NCBI GenBank assembly: GCA_003116995.1
Contig: BDSL01000126.1
Span: 124,001 to 188,000, forward strand
DNA: 64,000 nucleotides
Source of the DNA: Yamagishiella unicocca
Taxonomy: Eukaryota > Chlorophyta > Chlorophyceae > Chlamydomonadales > Volvocaceae
Reading direction: 5' to 3'
A program made the position numbers and the translations under genes. Of the stretch, positions 25,901 through 36,396 are shown in pieces (position 1 is the stretch's first letter; every line of letters starts with the position of its first letter). A model generated the notes under the pieces. That model searched no databases. It saw only the letters and a program-made list of their open reading frames with translations, and had not been told where the DNA came from.

Positions 25901-27621
25901 AATGCCTGCGTGACAGGCGCCAGCGAATCAATCACCTTGGATGCCCTCCTGGCCGCCGTCGGTACGAAGTCTGCGACGGCGCCGGCAACGGCACCAGAGG
26001 CGCAGAAAGCAGCGGAGCCGGCGCCAGCACCTGCCACGGCTTCTGCGGCATCGCTGGCACCCGCGTTAGGGCAGTACCCACGCGGCAAGGCGCATCCCCT
26101 GCGCGCGGGCGTAAGGTACCTGGCGCACTCGTGCGTCGACACCGCCGTGGAGGCAACCATCCAGACGGCTGTGGGGCAGCTTGGTGACGCCAGGTATGTG
26201 TGCGGCAAGGCGGCGAGGGAATGGGCGGCTTACGGCAGCATGAGCATAATGGTTCAAATGGGGCAACGTTGAGGAGGCCCCGGGTGGAATTCCGGGTCCG
26301 GAGGGTGGTTTAATGCGATTGTGGCAGGCCGAAAATAGGTCACGCAAGACCTCAGATAGTGCTGCGTGTCATTGCGTACGGTATCAGATGCCCTCACAGC
26401 CTTGCGCGCGGTACGTCGGCGCTGCCGACAAATTGCACGCGTCGCGCCGTGTGGAAGCGTGGCATGCTTCCTCGCTTACATGGCAAGGATCATCGTATAA
26501 TGTTTGCCCGTTACACTGTCGAGTAAGACCGCGCCCTGGCGTGCCATCACCTGCAACACGCCATGGTTGTGCACCCACTTCGAAAGGCTCTGCACACCCG
26601 GTTACGAGGACGGCCACATCACGCACCTGGTGCTTGGCGCCGCCGAGCGCCGGACCGTGAAGGTGCTGCTAGGCATCGCCAATGGAGCCCTCTTTGTGAC
26701 GCCGTCGTGGGTAACAGCCTCCATGGCGGCGGGCAGCTGGCTGCCAGAGGAGCACCACATGGCACAGGTGAGGCATCGACACCGGTGCGATAGGGTGGCG
26801 CGTTGCCTGCACTTCCCTTCCTCTTGAGGACTGTGACATGTGTGCTCCCGGCGCAGCATCCAATACGGTAGAGCACATTGCGTATTGCAGTGTCACCTTA
26901 TCGGCAGGCAGGGGTGCTGAGACGGTCTGCTGACGCCCGCAATGCGCTGCTCCCCTCGTGCAGTGCGCCTTCGCCGCCACCGCCGATGCTGTGCGCGTCC
27001 AGCTGCAGGCGCAGCAACCGCGCATGCTAGCGGCCCCAGCGGGCGCTGCACCCGCTGCCTCCGCTGCAGTGGCGGCGGCCGCAGGTAGCGTTGTGGCCAA
27101 GCCGCTAACAGGGAGACTATTGGCAGTGCACAACACCCAGTGCAGTGGACTCGGCCTGGCCGACCTGCAAGCCCGCAAGTCAATCGTAGAGAAGCTCGTT
27201 GTGGTAAGTGTGGCCGGTGATTGCCACGTGCTACTCGGCGTACGCCGCCGACGTAGCATGCGGTCTGTGCACGATGGGATGGGAGCTGGCGCGCAGGGGG
27301 CAGGCCCGTGAGGGGTACGAGATCTGCGCACGGCCGGTTTACAGTGTTGTCCTTCATTGTACTGATCACCCTCCCTCCCCGCTCGACCTATCTGACGTGG
27401 CATGCCCCGTGCGTCAATGTTCCTTCCCGCAGGCTCTGGGTGGCCGTCTTGTGCCCATCCGTTCGGCGACATTTGTGATTGTCGTCGGCAGCGCCTGTCC
27501 CACGGAGTGGCGCCCGCGGAAAGGCGGTGCGTCGGGACCGGCGGTGCGAGTGGCCAGCGAGGAATGGCTGCTGCGGTTGGCGGAGACGCACGTGTGGCAG
27601 GAGCCACCGCAGGCTGCCTGA
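19930..27621 (+). CDS. microcephalin-type triple-BRCT protein, giant Ala-rich linker
   Basis: Ten exons are proposed: 19930-20169, 20254-20325, 20482-20548, 20643-20846, 20942-23193, 23316-24187, about 24421-26193, 26587-26767, 26964-27203 and 27433-27621, giving about 2029 residues. BRCT1 is N-terminal: [32 protein letters not shown] and [17 protein letters not shown]. Next come a nuclear localisation signal, KRKRK, and more than 1,500 residues of Ala/Pro/Ser/Gly-rich linker. The C-terminus holds a tandem BRCT pair ([43 protein letters not shown]; then [32 protein letters not shown] and [13 protein letters not shown]). One N-terminal plus two C-terminal BRCTs is the microcephalin (MCPH1) layout; tandem BRCTs bind phosphoserine peptides in DNA-damage and chromatin signalling. 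The exon 6 to 7 junction has a weak acceptor. Without it the locus would be two genes, with exon 6 ending at 24245. Confidence 0.75.
23401..23640 (+). repeat. 30-base in-frame minisatellite, eight copies
   Basis: Eight near-identical 30-base units (for example CAGGCTCCTGGCCTGGTGCA) encode the decapeptide [10 protein letters not shown] in the linker of the BRCT protein. Units differ by single bases (CCT or TCT). The unit length keeps the frame. Confidence 0.9.
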
Positions 27622-28314
27622 TGGGCTGCATAGCCTGCACACCGCAACCTATAGTTTGGCGGTGCATACATGATACATTACTGCTCACCAACCCGGCGGG
27701 GAAAGAACTGCCATGCGCATTTATTGGTGTCTGTGTCTCGGGAGTGCACTGCCAACGTGTTTGGGGCCATATACAGCAAGGTCAGCTCCTTTCGTGCCTT
27801 GGGAATTTATGTAAGTTACATCCTTAACACTCGCAGGTTATGAACCCGTTGTTGGGGCTTATTCCTGGGTGAAGTTACAGCATAGGCGACACCCCCTGTG
27901 ACGTAGTGGACCTGCGATCGATGTGGCACATTGCGCATGCGCCATGACGCGCCTAGAAGCGACACTCGGGAGAGGGGGTGATGGAACCGCAGTTATACTG
28001 TAATAACACGTACGGTAATAGCACTGTGCTCAAGCTGCTGCGGGAATCCTTGCATGCAATGGGCATGGATGTAAGCGTACTACATAAGGCCCCTCCGCGA
28101 GTGATGAACCAGCAAACTGGCGCCGTTGCGCGATCTCTTCCGTTGTTCTCCACTTGCCAATACGCAAGCAATCGAACCATCGACCTCGCTGAACCTGCTC
28201 AATTCACCTCTTCCTGGTATCGTGCCACACAGCAGCCTCCAGCGCATCACACTATGGGGGCGTACTACTTCGCAGCTACTCTCTTCTATGCTAGGCCCAA
28301 ACAAAATAACTGCA
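27622..28314. other. 3' flank of the BRCT gene
   Basis: No exon chain is supported. A TGTAA at about 27998, some 377 bases past the stop at 27621, is the likely polyadenylation signal of the BRCT gene. The rest up to the transposon insertion site is unremarkable. Confidence 0.45.
27997..28002 (+). terminator. TGTAA polyadenylation signal
   Basis: TGTAA within ATACTGTAATAAC, about 377 bases after the stop codon of the BRCT gene, the usual green-algal distance. Confidence 0.45.
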
Positions 28315-28320
28315 CCAGTA
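28315..28320. repeat. left target-site duplication CCAGTA
   Basis: CCAGTA directly before the left terminal inverted repeat is repeated exactly after the right one at 38897-38902. Removing the element and one copy restores a continuous sequence, CTGCACCAGTATACCGG. Confidence 0.85.
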
Positions 28321-29260
28321 AAAAAATGGTAGTTTCCCGGTTCTGGCACAGCAAGCTTTTCTAGGGAATTTTCCCAACTAAAAATTTGATAAGAAAAAGG
28401 ACGGATTTGTGCTCCCGACCCCACCCCCCGAGCCTCCCAAACGACCCCTCAGCCGACTATCGATTCCCATTGGGCTCGAACACCGACTACCAAGCAAAGC
28501 GTCTACCTCGGACCCCACCCCCCGAACTTCCCGATTGGCCCATCAGCCGACTATCGATTCCCATTGGGCTCGAACCCTGAATGTGAACCCAGCCACCTCC
28601 TCCCACCTGGTCTCGGACCCCCACCTTTCGCTGCCAATTGGAATCCAAGACGTTTGCGAGCTGATAATTGGATGCGCTGCCAACATGGAGCTGCTCCAAG
28701 TGTAAAATGCTGGGGGAAATGTTTGTATCCGCGCCCCCACATAATAATCATAACTCGGGGTTAACTCAGGGATAACTCAACGGAAACTCGTGAGAAACCC
28801 CGCCGAATCCAAAGGCGAAAATTTTGAGGCAAGCGGGTGCGTTACAATTACTCGTCCATCCTGTCCCCCTCAATCTGGGACGGCGGCAGCTCATCGTCGT
28901 CCTGGCTGCCCGCCGCCGACTGCCCCTTCTGGTTGATGCGCTCCACCAGCGCGCGCACCCTGCCCCCGGTCTGCTGCCCCGAGCCCCCAGCCGCATTCCC
29001 AGCCGCCCCGCCAGCCGCCTGCTCCTCCTCCTCCTCCTTCTCCTCCTCCTCCTCCTCCTCATCGCCCTCACACCCCAACGGCGGCAGCGCCGGCTCCTCC
29101 ACTGCCTGGCTCTCAAAGTTAGCGCACTTCGCGAGCTGCCTGTGCTGATGCCGCTTGGCATCGCGCTTGGCCTCCGCCGCGTCCTCAAAGGCCTCAAACG
29201 AGCGCTTGCTGCTCTCGCTGTTGCCCACAGCCTGCAGTGCAGCCGCCCGGCTCACCCGCA
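28321..29260 (+). repeat. left terminal inverted repeat
   Basis: Near-identical to the reverse complement of 37973-38896. It contains two direct sub-repeats of about 70 bases (28408-28490 and 28505-28580, each with GACTATCGATTCCCATTGGG) and the 3' exon of an acidic ORF. The inner boundary is near 29260, where the match to the right copy fades just past a shared CTGCACTGCAG acceptor-like site. Confidence 0.9.
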
Positions 29261-29321
29261 CTCCACCCAGCCTGTATTCACCACCGTTGCACCCCGCCGC
29301 GGCCCAGCCACCACCAGCCAA
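28848..29321 (-). CDS. acidic TIR-encoded protein, intact left copy
   Basis: An open frame of up to 157 codons reads outward on the minus strand, ending at 28848. A CAG acceptor at about 29232, conserved in both inverted repeats, suggests that 28848-29231 is the last exon of a longer gene. The protein begins AVGNSESSKRSFEAFEDAAE, is rich in Lys/Arg/Ala (EAKRDAKRHQHRQLAKCANF), then has a Glu run of more than ten residues, a Gly/Ala/Gln stretch, RVRALVERINQKGQ, and an acidic end, DDDELPPSQIEGDRMDE. A charged helix followed by an acidic tail suggests a DNA- or chromatin-associated factor, but I recognise no family. The right copy carries a stop codon. Confidence 0.5.
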   Translation of the reverse strand: MAGGGWAAAGCNGGEYRLGGVRVSRAAALQAVGNSESSKRSFEAFEDAAEAKRDAKRHQHRQLAKCANFESQAVEEPALPPLGCEGDEEEEEEEKEEEEEQAAGGAAGNAAGGSGQQTGGRVRALVERINQKGQSAAGSQDDDELPPSQIEGDRMDE

Positions 29322-31160
29322 AAATAATAGAATAATGTAGGTTCTAGGACAGCTCCGACTAACCCCAACTAACTCGTGTACGGCATCCCCATCCCCCTCA
29401 GCCGTACAGGAGTTTTATTGGACTCGGCAGCTGCGCGAGTGTGAGCAGGTAGTCATACGGCGGCCCGGCTCGGAAGCTACCTGACTGTAGTGACGCACAC
29501 GGGCAGTTGGTGCTAGTCGACAGGCGCGCGAGTGGGAGCTGGCAGTTGAGCGCGCAGGCGTGTGGGAAGCTGCTACAGAGCACGGTGGAGCACGGACAAG
29601 GCTGGCGGTTGGCGGGGCGCATGAGCGGGAGTGCATAGTCGCGCGCGTGCCGTTTGGGAAGCCGGGTGTGTGAGCTGTGTGTAAACTCAGAGAGGCGCAT
29701 GGGGCTGCCCCTGTTCCATAAGCTGCCTCTGGGCGCACACGGTTTCACACGGTTGACAGTTGGGCTCCAGCAGTGCGGGTGGGACTCGCTGGAGTGCACG
29801 ACAGGCGCTGGGGGGCACGCGCGGGCGGGGCGCAGGGGCGGCTCGCAGGAAACTCGGCGGTAACTCGCGCGAAACTCAGGTAAAACTCATGCGAAACTCG
29901 CCAAAACTGGAGTGAAACCGAGAAGTGGCCATTAATGAATATTCTTGCGGGCGCCGCTCCAACCTTGCTAGCGCATGATTAGCTGTAAACATTATCGTAT
30001 TTGTTGGGACAGTGAACGTTGGGGGTAAGCCGCTCCGCGCTCGTTCAATTCATCGCCTTGCGCAGCGCGCAAGAAGCGTCGGGGCTCAGGTCCTCCTGCA
30101 GGGCAGCCAGAGCTAGGAAGCGGCTTCCTGCTGCTCTGAGGGTGGTCTGGCATTCCTGACAGGCTGTTTCAGAGCCGCTCAGCCTCTGGAGGGATCTGCA
30201 CAGGCCTCTGAAGGGCTCTGAAGGGCTCTGAAGGGCTCTGGAGGGCTCGGAAGGGCTCTGAAGGGCTCTGAAGGGCTCTGGAGGTAGCCTGCACGCCGCG
30301 CACCATGTTGTGCTGCCCATTCAGTCCGCCGCTGCCTCGCTTCCCCATTTGCAGGTTTCCCTGGTCCATGTGATAGGTCTGTGGGTGGTAACATTATGAA
30401 TCCGCGCCAACCCCAAGGCGACGACTCAAGCCCACACTGCCGCCAAAGCGATACACTGGCTGAAAGTGCTAGGAATAGGGACGGCCCATTGCGACCCTAG
30501 CGACCCTGGGGCTCGCCTTATGATCGTGTTATGGCTAGGGCCCGAGCGAGCGTCGCCCCTTCCCGCCCATGCACCTCGGGGGAGGCTACACGTACCCGCA
30601 CCCGCCTGCGAGGCATGGGACACCAGCGCCGGGTGAGCTCGGCGCACGGAGCGCACGGCCGCGGGTTGCCAGTTACTACAGATTGCGCTCTTTCTCCCGT
30701 TATAAAACACATGCATGGTTCCGGGTAACCTCTCAGGCTCAGGCTCAGGCTCCTGAGGTGAAAAGTAGGGTAGGCGTCTGTCTCTTTGGCGCGCAGCAGG
30801 TATGCGGAAAGAGTGCGTCACTCCTAGAGGTTGCTTACCTCCGTGGGCCCACCCCGAACATGCTTCCCAACTTGCAAGCACCCGGACTCCCTGAGTGAGT
30901 ACCGTGGTCGCGATTCAAGCCTAGAGGACGCGTAGCTCGGGATAACAACGTCCCCCATAGTGTTGACGCTTCAGGCAAGCCAGGGGTGATGGTCACCAGG
31001 GCCAGGAGTGACGGTTACCAGGGCCAGGGGTGACGTTCAGGGCCAGCAGGGGCCAGGGGTGATGTTCAGGGGTGACAGGCACCAGGGCAGCTTGTGGAGG
31101 GGTAAGGGTATGAGCAATCGGGCTCCTGCAGCTCAGGTATAGCAGCTAACCTTACAGACC
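29261..31160. other. element interior, left part
   Basis: No exon chain could be phased. Minus-strand open stretches at 29398-29799 and 30045-30360 may be exons of the gene that ends in the left inverted repeat; the second contains ETACQECQTTLRAAGSRF and, upstream, HMDQGNLQMGKRGSGGLNG. Short repeats occur at 30180-30290 and a GGGGTGA-containing repeat at 30985-31100. Confidence 0.35.
30180..30290. repeat. GGGCTCTGAAG-type tandem repeat
   Basis: About nine copies of a 10-11-base unit (GGGCTCTGAA or GGGCTCTGGA). A related array in opposite orientation lies at 37530-37680 near the other end of the element, so these are subterminal inverted arrays. Confidence 0.8.
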
Positions 31161-31163
31161 AGC

Positions 31164-31667
31164 GTGTCGGGTCAAACCAAGGAGGCTACGCCAGCAGACC
31201 GGCAGACAAGCGGACAGGCAGCGAGGTGGGGTGGGGCTACGAAGGGCTTCCCGACCACCGAGCAGCATCACGCCTTTTCACGCGTAGGCAGCACGGCCCG
31301 GGCCAGGACCAAGTTGGGGATGCGAAGGGAGGGGGATGCGGGGGTTGAGAAGGAGGAGGAGCCGAGGGGCGGCAAGGAGAAGATGGAAAGGGGCGGGGGA
31401 GACACCCGCAAGGGTTACACCCGCAAGGGTGACACCCGCACCAGAGTGCGAATTGGCGCGGGGGCGCGCCGCGGGCGAGTCCGCAAGCCGACATGCGAGA
31501 GGTGTGATCGCAACAAAGCTTTCTGTATTGATAGCGCTTACTTACGTGGCGTCATTGGGTGCCTAGCATGGCAAGACCATGCGTCGGCATGGCGACGCCG
31601 ACCATCGACGGAAGCCTGCTCAAGTATGACCGGTTGTAGCGATAATGGGCTGTATATGAACATATGA
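31164..31667 (+). CDS. basic ORF inside the element, function unknown
   Basis: A single open frame of 167 codons starting with ATG. It is rich in Arg, Lys and Gly, carries a short repeat from a 15-base DNA repeat (31400-31445, GACACCCGCAAGGGT-like) and then KPTCERCDRNKAFC, a Cys-x2-Cys pair with a third Cys that could bind metal. I recognise no family. It may be one exon or not coding at all. Confidence 0.3.
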   Translation: MSGQTKEATPADRQTSGQAARWGGATKGFPTTEQHHAFSRVGSTARARTKLGMRREGDAGVEKEEEPRGGKEKMERGGGDTRKGYTRKGDTRTRVRIGAGARRGRVRKPTCERCDRNKAFCIDSAYLRGVIGCLAWQDHASAWRRRPSTEACSSMTGCSDNGLYMNI

Positions 31668-32040
31668 ATAATGCGTAATTAGTACTGAATGGATTGGCTA
31701 CTTGGCCCTGTTCGGCTTGCACCCGATCCTCTTCGTCGATCGGCAAATTGCAATAGCAGAGGTATTGCGTAGGTCGCGTTTACCTTATAATTCTTACATT
31801 CAGCTGAAAGGAAGCGTTCTGAGCTAAGTTCTCGCACTCGTACGGCGCACAGCATGGGTCGAGCTTCTCCCGGGGATTTGTGCCACTGCCACCCGTCAGG
31901 CGCGGTTGCTCTAAAAGTTGTACGCAGCGAGGGTCATGCGCTTCCCTCTCGTTCTGTGACTGCGTCGTCGCGAGGCTCCGTCATCGCCTTGCCTTCTCTG
32001 AGCATTGCTGGGCAGCATTGCTAGGCATTGCTGGGCATCC

Positions 32041-33480
32041 ATGGACGAACAGGAGGTGGAGCAGATGGAACAGATGGAGGTGCAGACGTTGCTGCGCTTC
32101 CTGAAGGAACATTGCCGGTACACGTTCCAGGAGGCAGAGGGTGTCGCCCTGGTGGAAAGCGGCTTCAACACGAGAGCAGCGCTGGCGGGCGTAACTCGCG
32201 AGGACCTCGAGCGCGTGAAGCTGCGGGCCGCGACGGTGAAGATGCTGGTATCCGCCTTCTCCGGTGAGTTTCGCAAGGACTAAACAAAGCTTATCCTCGA
32301 GTCATGATGATTACGAGGGCACGCCCCAGTGAGGCCCTGGACCGGCCCTGGAGGTCGTGCTGGAGAACACCTCCGACAGCCGCTCCTTACCGTAGCGGCT
32401 TTTCACAATGCTCGGGGGCAAAGGTGCATTCTCTCCCCCCCCTAGCTTCGGAGGTCTTGGTGTACGATAACGGAGGGCCCCTGCCGCTTGTTCTGCCATC
32501 GATTGCATAGCAGGATCGCGATAGCCCTTACCACCCGCACGTCGCACCGTAGGGCCTACGGCTGCTCTGTTTAAGAGGCGCATGTAGATAGCAGGGGCGT
32601 TATGCATGCCGCGTGAAGCCGCCCTGCGAGTTTGCGTCCACTCAGTTGCGATCGCAGCGGCTCCTGCCACCGGCTCTCCCAGGCACCTCGACGTTGTTGT
32701 CGCGTGCAATCGTCTTGCTTTGCGATACTGGAAGCGCCCTGGGTCGACAAGCCCTGGTGCTCAAAACCCAAACCCCACCGCCGCCGCGTGTCGGCACCCC
32801 GCACTCCACCCCACACACCAGACCGCATCGAGCGCGTGAAGCGGCATGCAATATCAACCTGCATGTGCCCCCCGGCCGCTCCCACGTTGTGCAGGCGCGG
32901 CGGCCGGGCCGGGCCCAGGGAGCACCGGTGAGTAGCTGTTGATTGGTTGTTGGTTGGAGGGTTGGACAATTAGTGGACTAGTTCCCTACAGGGCACTATA
33001 GGTGGTAATTTGTCAGTAGTGGTCCCTAGTGGTCCCTACTAGTCTCCATGTGTTGCACCCCCACGTTGTGAGTTGGTGCGAGCTGTCAGCCTGGTCAAGG
33101 CGCCGCCGCGGGCGGCGCAGGTGCGGCGGGCGCAGGTGGGGCATGCGCTAGTGGGGCGGGCGCTGGTGGAGCAGGCGCGGGCGCGAGCAGCAATACTTCT
33201 TAGCTAGGCGCGTGTGGCGCCCAGCTCAGCTCTGTGTTGGATCAGTCTACTCGTGTGACCTGCAGGCCTTATATGTCCCTCAGGGTCGTGGTGTTGTGCC
33301 CCACGCGCCGCTTGTTGCTTTCTGTGTTCCAGAGCGCCGCTGGCTACGTGTCGTGTCCTTATTGTACGTTCACGCGCCCCCGCCTGCGTGCCACCTGCAA
33401 GTGTACACGCCAGCGGGCAGGACGCGGAGCACCAGCAGCGCGACCAGCAGCAGCAGCAGAGTGGGTCTGTCCTAGCTGGC
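32041..33480 (+). CDS. element-encoded SAM-like and Cys-rich exons
   Basis: The exon at 32041-32263 starts with ATG and ends at a strong donor, CCG|GTGAGT. It encodes MDEQEVEQMEQMEVQTLLRF and then a helical segment ending GFNTRAALAGVTREDLERVK and TVKMLVSAF, which resembles the second half of a SAM domain. Exon 32683-32927 joins in phase 1 and ends at CCG|GTGAGT. A third exon from 33333 joins in phase 0 and encodes VSCPYCTFTRPRLRATCKCT, a Cys-rich knuckle that could bind zinc. These may be the 5' exons of the protease gene downstream, because orientation and order fit, but the link between about 33480 and 33641 could not be phased. SAM domains mediate protein-protein binding. The assignment is by eye only. 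Confidence 0.4.
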
Positions 33481-33640
33481 GCGCGTGTGCGTTGTGTTCT
33501 CTGATGACATTTTTCGCGTACGTTGCAACACGTGTCACGAAAACTTCCTGTCCCTGTTTCCAGCTCCCGTGGCCCTGCTGCACACGCCCAGTGACCCTGC
33601 CTCTGCTGCTTGCTGCTCTGGTGTTGCCTGTGAGTTGCAG

Positions 33641-36396
33641 CCGCCGCATCACAACCCCTCGCCGAGGTTCCCTGCGCGAATGTGATGCGCCTGGTGGACG
33701 CGGGCGAGACCGTCGGCTCCTGTTGCCTGGTCAGCTTTCAAGGTCGGAAATTCGTGCTGGCCGCGCGCCACTGCATGAACCCCAAGCCCGGCCAGCCCAT
33801 CGACGTGACAAGCTTCACAGTCTGCGGCCACAAGCTCAGGCAAGTGTTTCAGGGTTCGACAGGGGGGTAGCCTAAGTTTCCGGGGCTCCCCGAAACCCTC
33901 CCTTACCCCTCCCAGGGCCCCACCCGGAGCCGGGCTCCGCCCGGCCTAAAATCCTTCAGGGGCCCCCCGGAACCGGCCCATGACCATTCCGGGGGTATGG
34001 CCGGCGCGAAACGATGTGCTTGTGATTGAGGGCTGGGCTGCTTGTGCCGCCGGTGCGCATGTAAGGGTCTCCAGGAGTATGGCAGCACTTTACAAGGAGC
34101 CTGGCAGCACCTTACCGCCCATTGCCGCCGCCAGCGTGGCCGCCACCCCGTCAGCAGCCTCCCCCTCCTCCTCCACCCCGTCAGCAGCCTCCCCCTCCTC
34201 CTCCACCCCGTCAGCAGCCTCCCCCTCCTCCTCCACCCCGTCAGCAGCCTCCCCCTCCTCCTCCACCCCGTCAGCAGCCTCCCCCTCCTCCTCGTCCCCC
34301 TCCTCCTCGTCCCCCTCCTCCTCGTCCCCCTCCTCCTCGTCCCCCTCCTCCTCGTCCCCCTCCTCGTCCCCCTCCTCGTCCCCCTCCTCCTCGTCCCCCT
34401 CCTCCTCGTCCCCCTCCTCCTCGTCCCCCTCCTCGTCCCCCTCCTCGTCCCCCTCCTCCTCGTCCCCCTCCTCCTCGTCCCCCTCCTCCTCGTCCCCCTC
34501 CTCGTCCTCCTCCTCCCCACCGCCCCCCCCCTTGCTCTTTGTCCCAACCTCCCCCATCCTCGCTCGCGCTTTCGCTCGCTGCCTCGTCATCGGTAGCTGG
34601 GTAGACAAGCTGACACAACTCAGCATCCTCCACTCCCTCGCTTGGGCTGCTGCAGCTTGTCCTTCTTGGGAGCCATGATGCTAGCTAGCGAGAAGCGTCT
34701 ATCACAAGCGTAGGCTATGTGGTTAAGTCAACTCGGGTCTGGGCGGGTTCAAGCTTCATGCCGGTCGGATACAGTCAAGGCCGCTCGCGATCGCCGATCG
34801 CCCGGTGGCCATCCCCTGCGGGCCCCGGATACGCGCCCTACGGGCCCGTGTTTCCTTCGGGGGGCGCCCGGAACTGGCCGGCCGGCCCTCCGGGCCGGCC
34901 CCCCGAACGGCACGCTCCGCGTGCCCAAATCCTTCCGGGCTCGCCCGGAGCCGGCCTTCGGCCGCCCTGGGTTTGGGGCCAAATCCTAAAAGTTTCCGGG
35001 TCCCGGACGGTTTTAATAACCCTGAAGTGTTTACGACGATATCACTACTTGCTCTTGCGTGAGACTGCCTAACCGCAGCTGGGTCCAAAGGAATGGACAC
35101 GCTCCAGCCCAGTAGTTAGCCCCTAGTGTGCTTGATGTCTGTACCTTCCTCTGTACTGGGTAGCGCGACTTCGACAATGCCATGGGCATGTTCGCAGGCA
35201 TGTCGCCAGCTTCCCGGGGTACGACGTCACGATGCTGCTGCTGGACGACGGTACAGAGCTGCCTGACGTGCTGCGGAACGCTATCCCCTTCATGTGAGTC
35301 TCGGCCGGCTTTGCCACTGGTGGAGCAAGCGCACATCGGTACAGCAACACTGCCGTGTGGGACTTCCTGTGCAGCCGGCTCCAGTCGTCGCTCAATGCCC
35401 ATATGCCTCTCGTGCGGCGGCCTTTGATGTTGCTTAGGTTCCATCTTCAACTGGGACTCGGATATATCCACGCCCATGCCAATCAGGGTGCGCGTGTTGT
35501 ACTTGCTCACATGCCCCCTTGGCCTCCTTGCCCGCTTGCTGTCTGCCTGTCCGCCACAGCGTGGACGGCGGCGTAGGGCTGATGTGTGGCATGATGGTCA
35601 GGCTGATTGGCTTTCCGCTCGCGGCAGACAAGACCATCATGGGCTTCGAGCAGTCCGGCATCCCCCTGGTCGCCCCGGGTCACGTCTGCTGGCTCAGTGA
35701 GGAGGCGGACGAGGCGATCGGCTCGTACCCAGGCAGGTCACGGCGCCGGCCCCCGTTACCTACTACTTGACGGCTTGCGCGCATCACGTGATAGCAGCTG
35801 TAGCTGGATAAGGTTGGAGGCCGGCGTGAATCCCTGGATACCACTGCCGGTGTGACTTTGACCTGCCCAATCCATCCTGTGCCGAGCCTCCAAACCGCTT
35901 GTGCGCAGGGGCATTCCCCAACTGCAGCGGCGGCGCTGTGGCCTTCGGCCCGCCGTTCCAGTACCTGGTCGGCATGCACACGAGCATCATGTGGCACGAG
36001 CACGGAGCCAAGCAGAAGGACATCGCAACAGCAGCGGACCAGGACGACGCAAGTGGCAGCGGCAGCGGTGCACCAGCAGCAGCGGCCACAGCGGCTGGCG
36101 GCGAGCTTGTGGTGGAGACAGACACGTGGTCCGCTGACGACGGCGCCACGGGGCTGACCGGGCAAGCGTCGGCGTGCGGTGGCAGCAGGAAGCGGAAGCC
36201 CGCTAGCCGGCAGGAGGGCGTGGCCGCTAGCCGGCAGGAGGGCGTGGCTCGCGACTGCGACGTGCAGTACTGCCTCGACAACGTGCAGCACAAGTCGTGC
36301 GTGGCGGCGTTCGTGCCCGCACACGTGCTCGTCCGGCTGCTGCGCCGCTGCCAGGAACTGCTGGCTTCAGCTAGTGACGAGGACCGGGGGCGCTGA
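33641..36396 (+). CDS. trypsin-fold serine protease encoded in the element
   Basis: Four exons join in phase: about 33641-33839 (GC donor, AG|GCAAGT), 35198-35293, 35560-35732 (GC donor) and 35909-36396, ending in TGA. The chymotrypsin-fold triad is complete: His in GRKFVLAARHCMNP, Asp in GYDVTMLLLDDGTEL, and Ser in AFPNCSGGAVAFG followed by QYLVGMHT, the usual strand after the nucleophile. The mature core is about 210 residues. A tail of about 120 residues has an Ala/Gly linker, a basic SRKRKPASRQEG (nuclear-localisation-like) with an eight-residue duplication, and Cys-containing helices. There is no signal peptide. A trypsin-like protease is an unusual cargo for a DNA transposon, and its role is unknown. 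The first intron (1.36 kb) contains a large microsatellite and GC-rich palindromes. The 5' end is uncertain. Confidence 0.6.
33870..34005. repeat. GC-rich palindromic segment
   Basis: Overlapping inverted repeats such as CCGGAGCCGGGCTCCG and GGGGCTCCCC within the first intron of the protease gene. Related to the longer segment at 34770-35020 (shared CCGGAGCCGG and AAATCCTTC motifs). Confidence 0.65.
34140..34530. repeat. pyrimidine-rich microsatellite/minisatellite block
   Basis: Five units of a 29-base repeat (TCAGCAGCCTCCCCCTCCTC and following bases) run into about 18 units of CCCTCCTCCTCGTC or a shorter form. All six frames are open through it. The apparent Ser/Pro-rich, Arg/Gly-rich or Glu/Gly-rich ORFs are by-products. 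Strongly strand-asymmetric: C/T on plus, G/A on minus. Confidence 0.95.
34770..35020. repeat. GC-rich multi-palindrome segment
   Basis: A series of perfect or near-perfect short palindromes, for example GGCCGGCC-CTCCG-GGCCGGCC, GCGATCGCCGATCGC and CCGGAGCCGGCCTTCGGCC. It ends in TTTCCGGGTCCCGGA and shares motifs with 33870-34005. It could be a small nested repeat family or a structured regulatory region. Confidence 0.7.
36206..36253 (+). repeat. 24-base tandem duplication in protease tail
   Basis: Two adjacent copies of CGCTAGCCGGCAGGAGGGCG plus four bases. In frame, giving a duplicated ASRQEGVA peptide. Confidence 0.85.

Noticed and set aside
28824..29327. Leu-rich plus-strand ORF in the left inverted repeat (mirrored at 37889-38392)
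   Set aside because: A Leu run is the reverse reading of the Glu run. The minus-strand acidic frame has the conserved acceptor and sensible composition instead.
33903..34626. Arg/Gly/Thr-rich, Glu/Gly-rich and Ser/Pro-rich ORFs of 120-230 codons
   Set aside because: All frames are open because of the 14-29-base C/T microsatellite. The peptides are pure repeat translations inside an intron.
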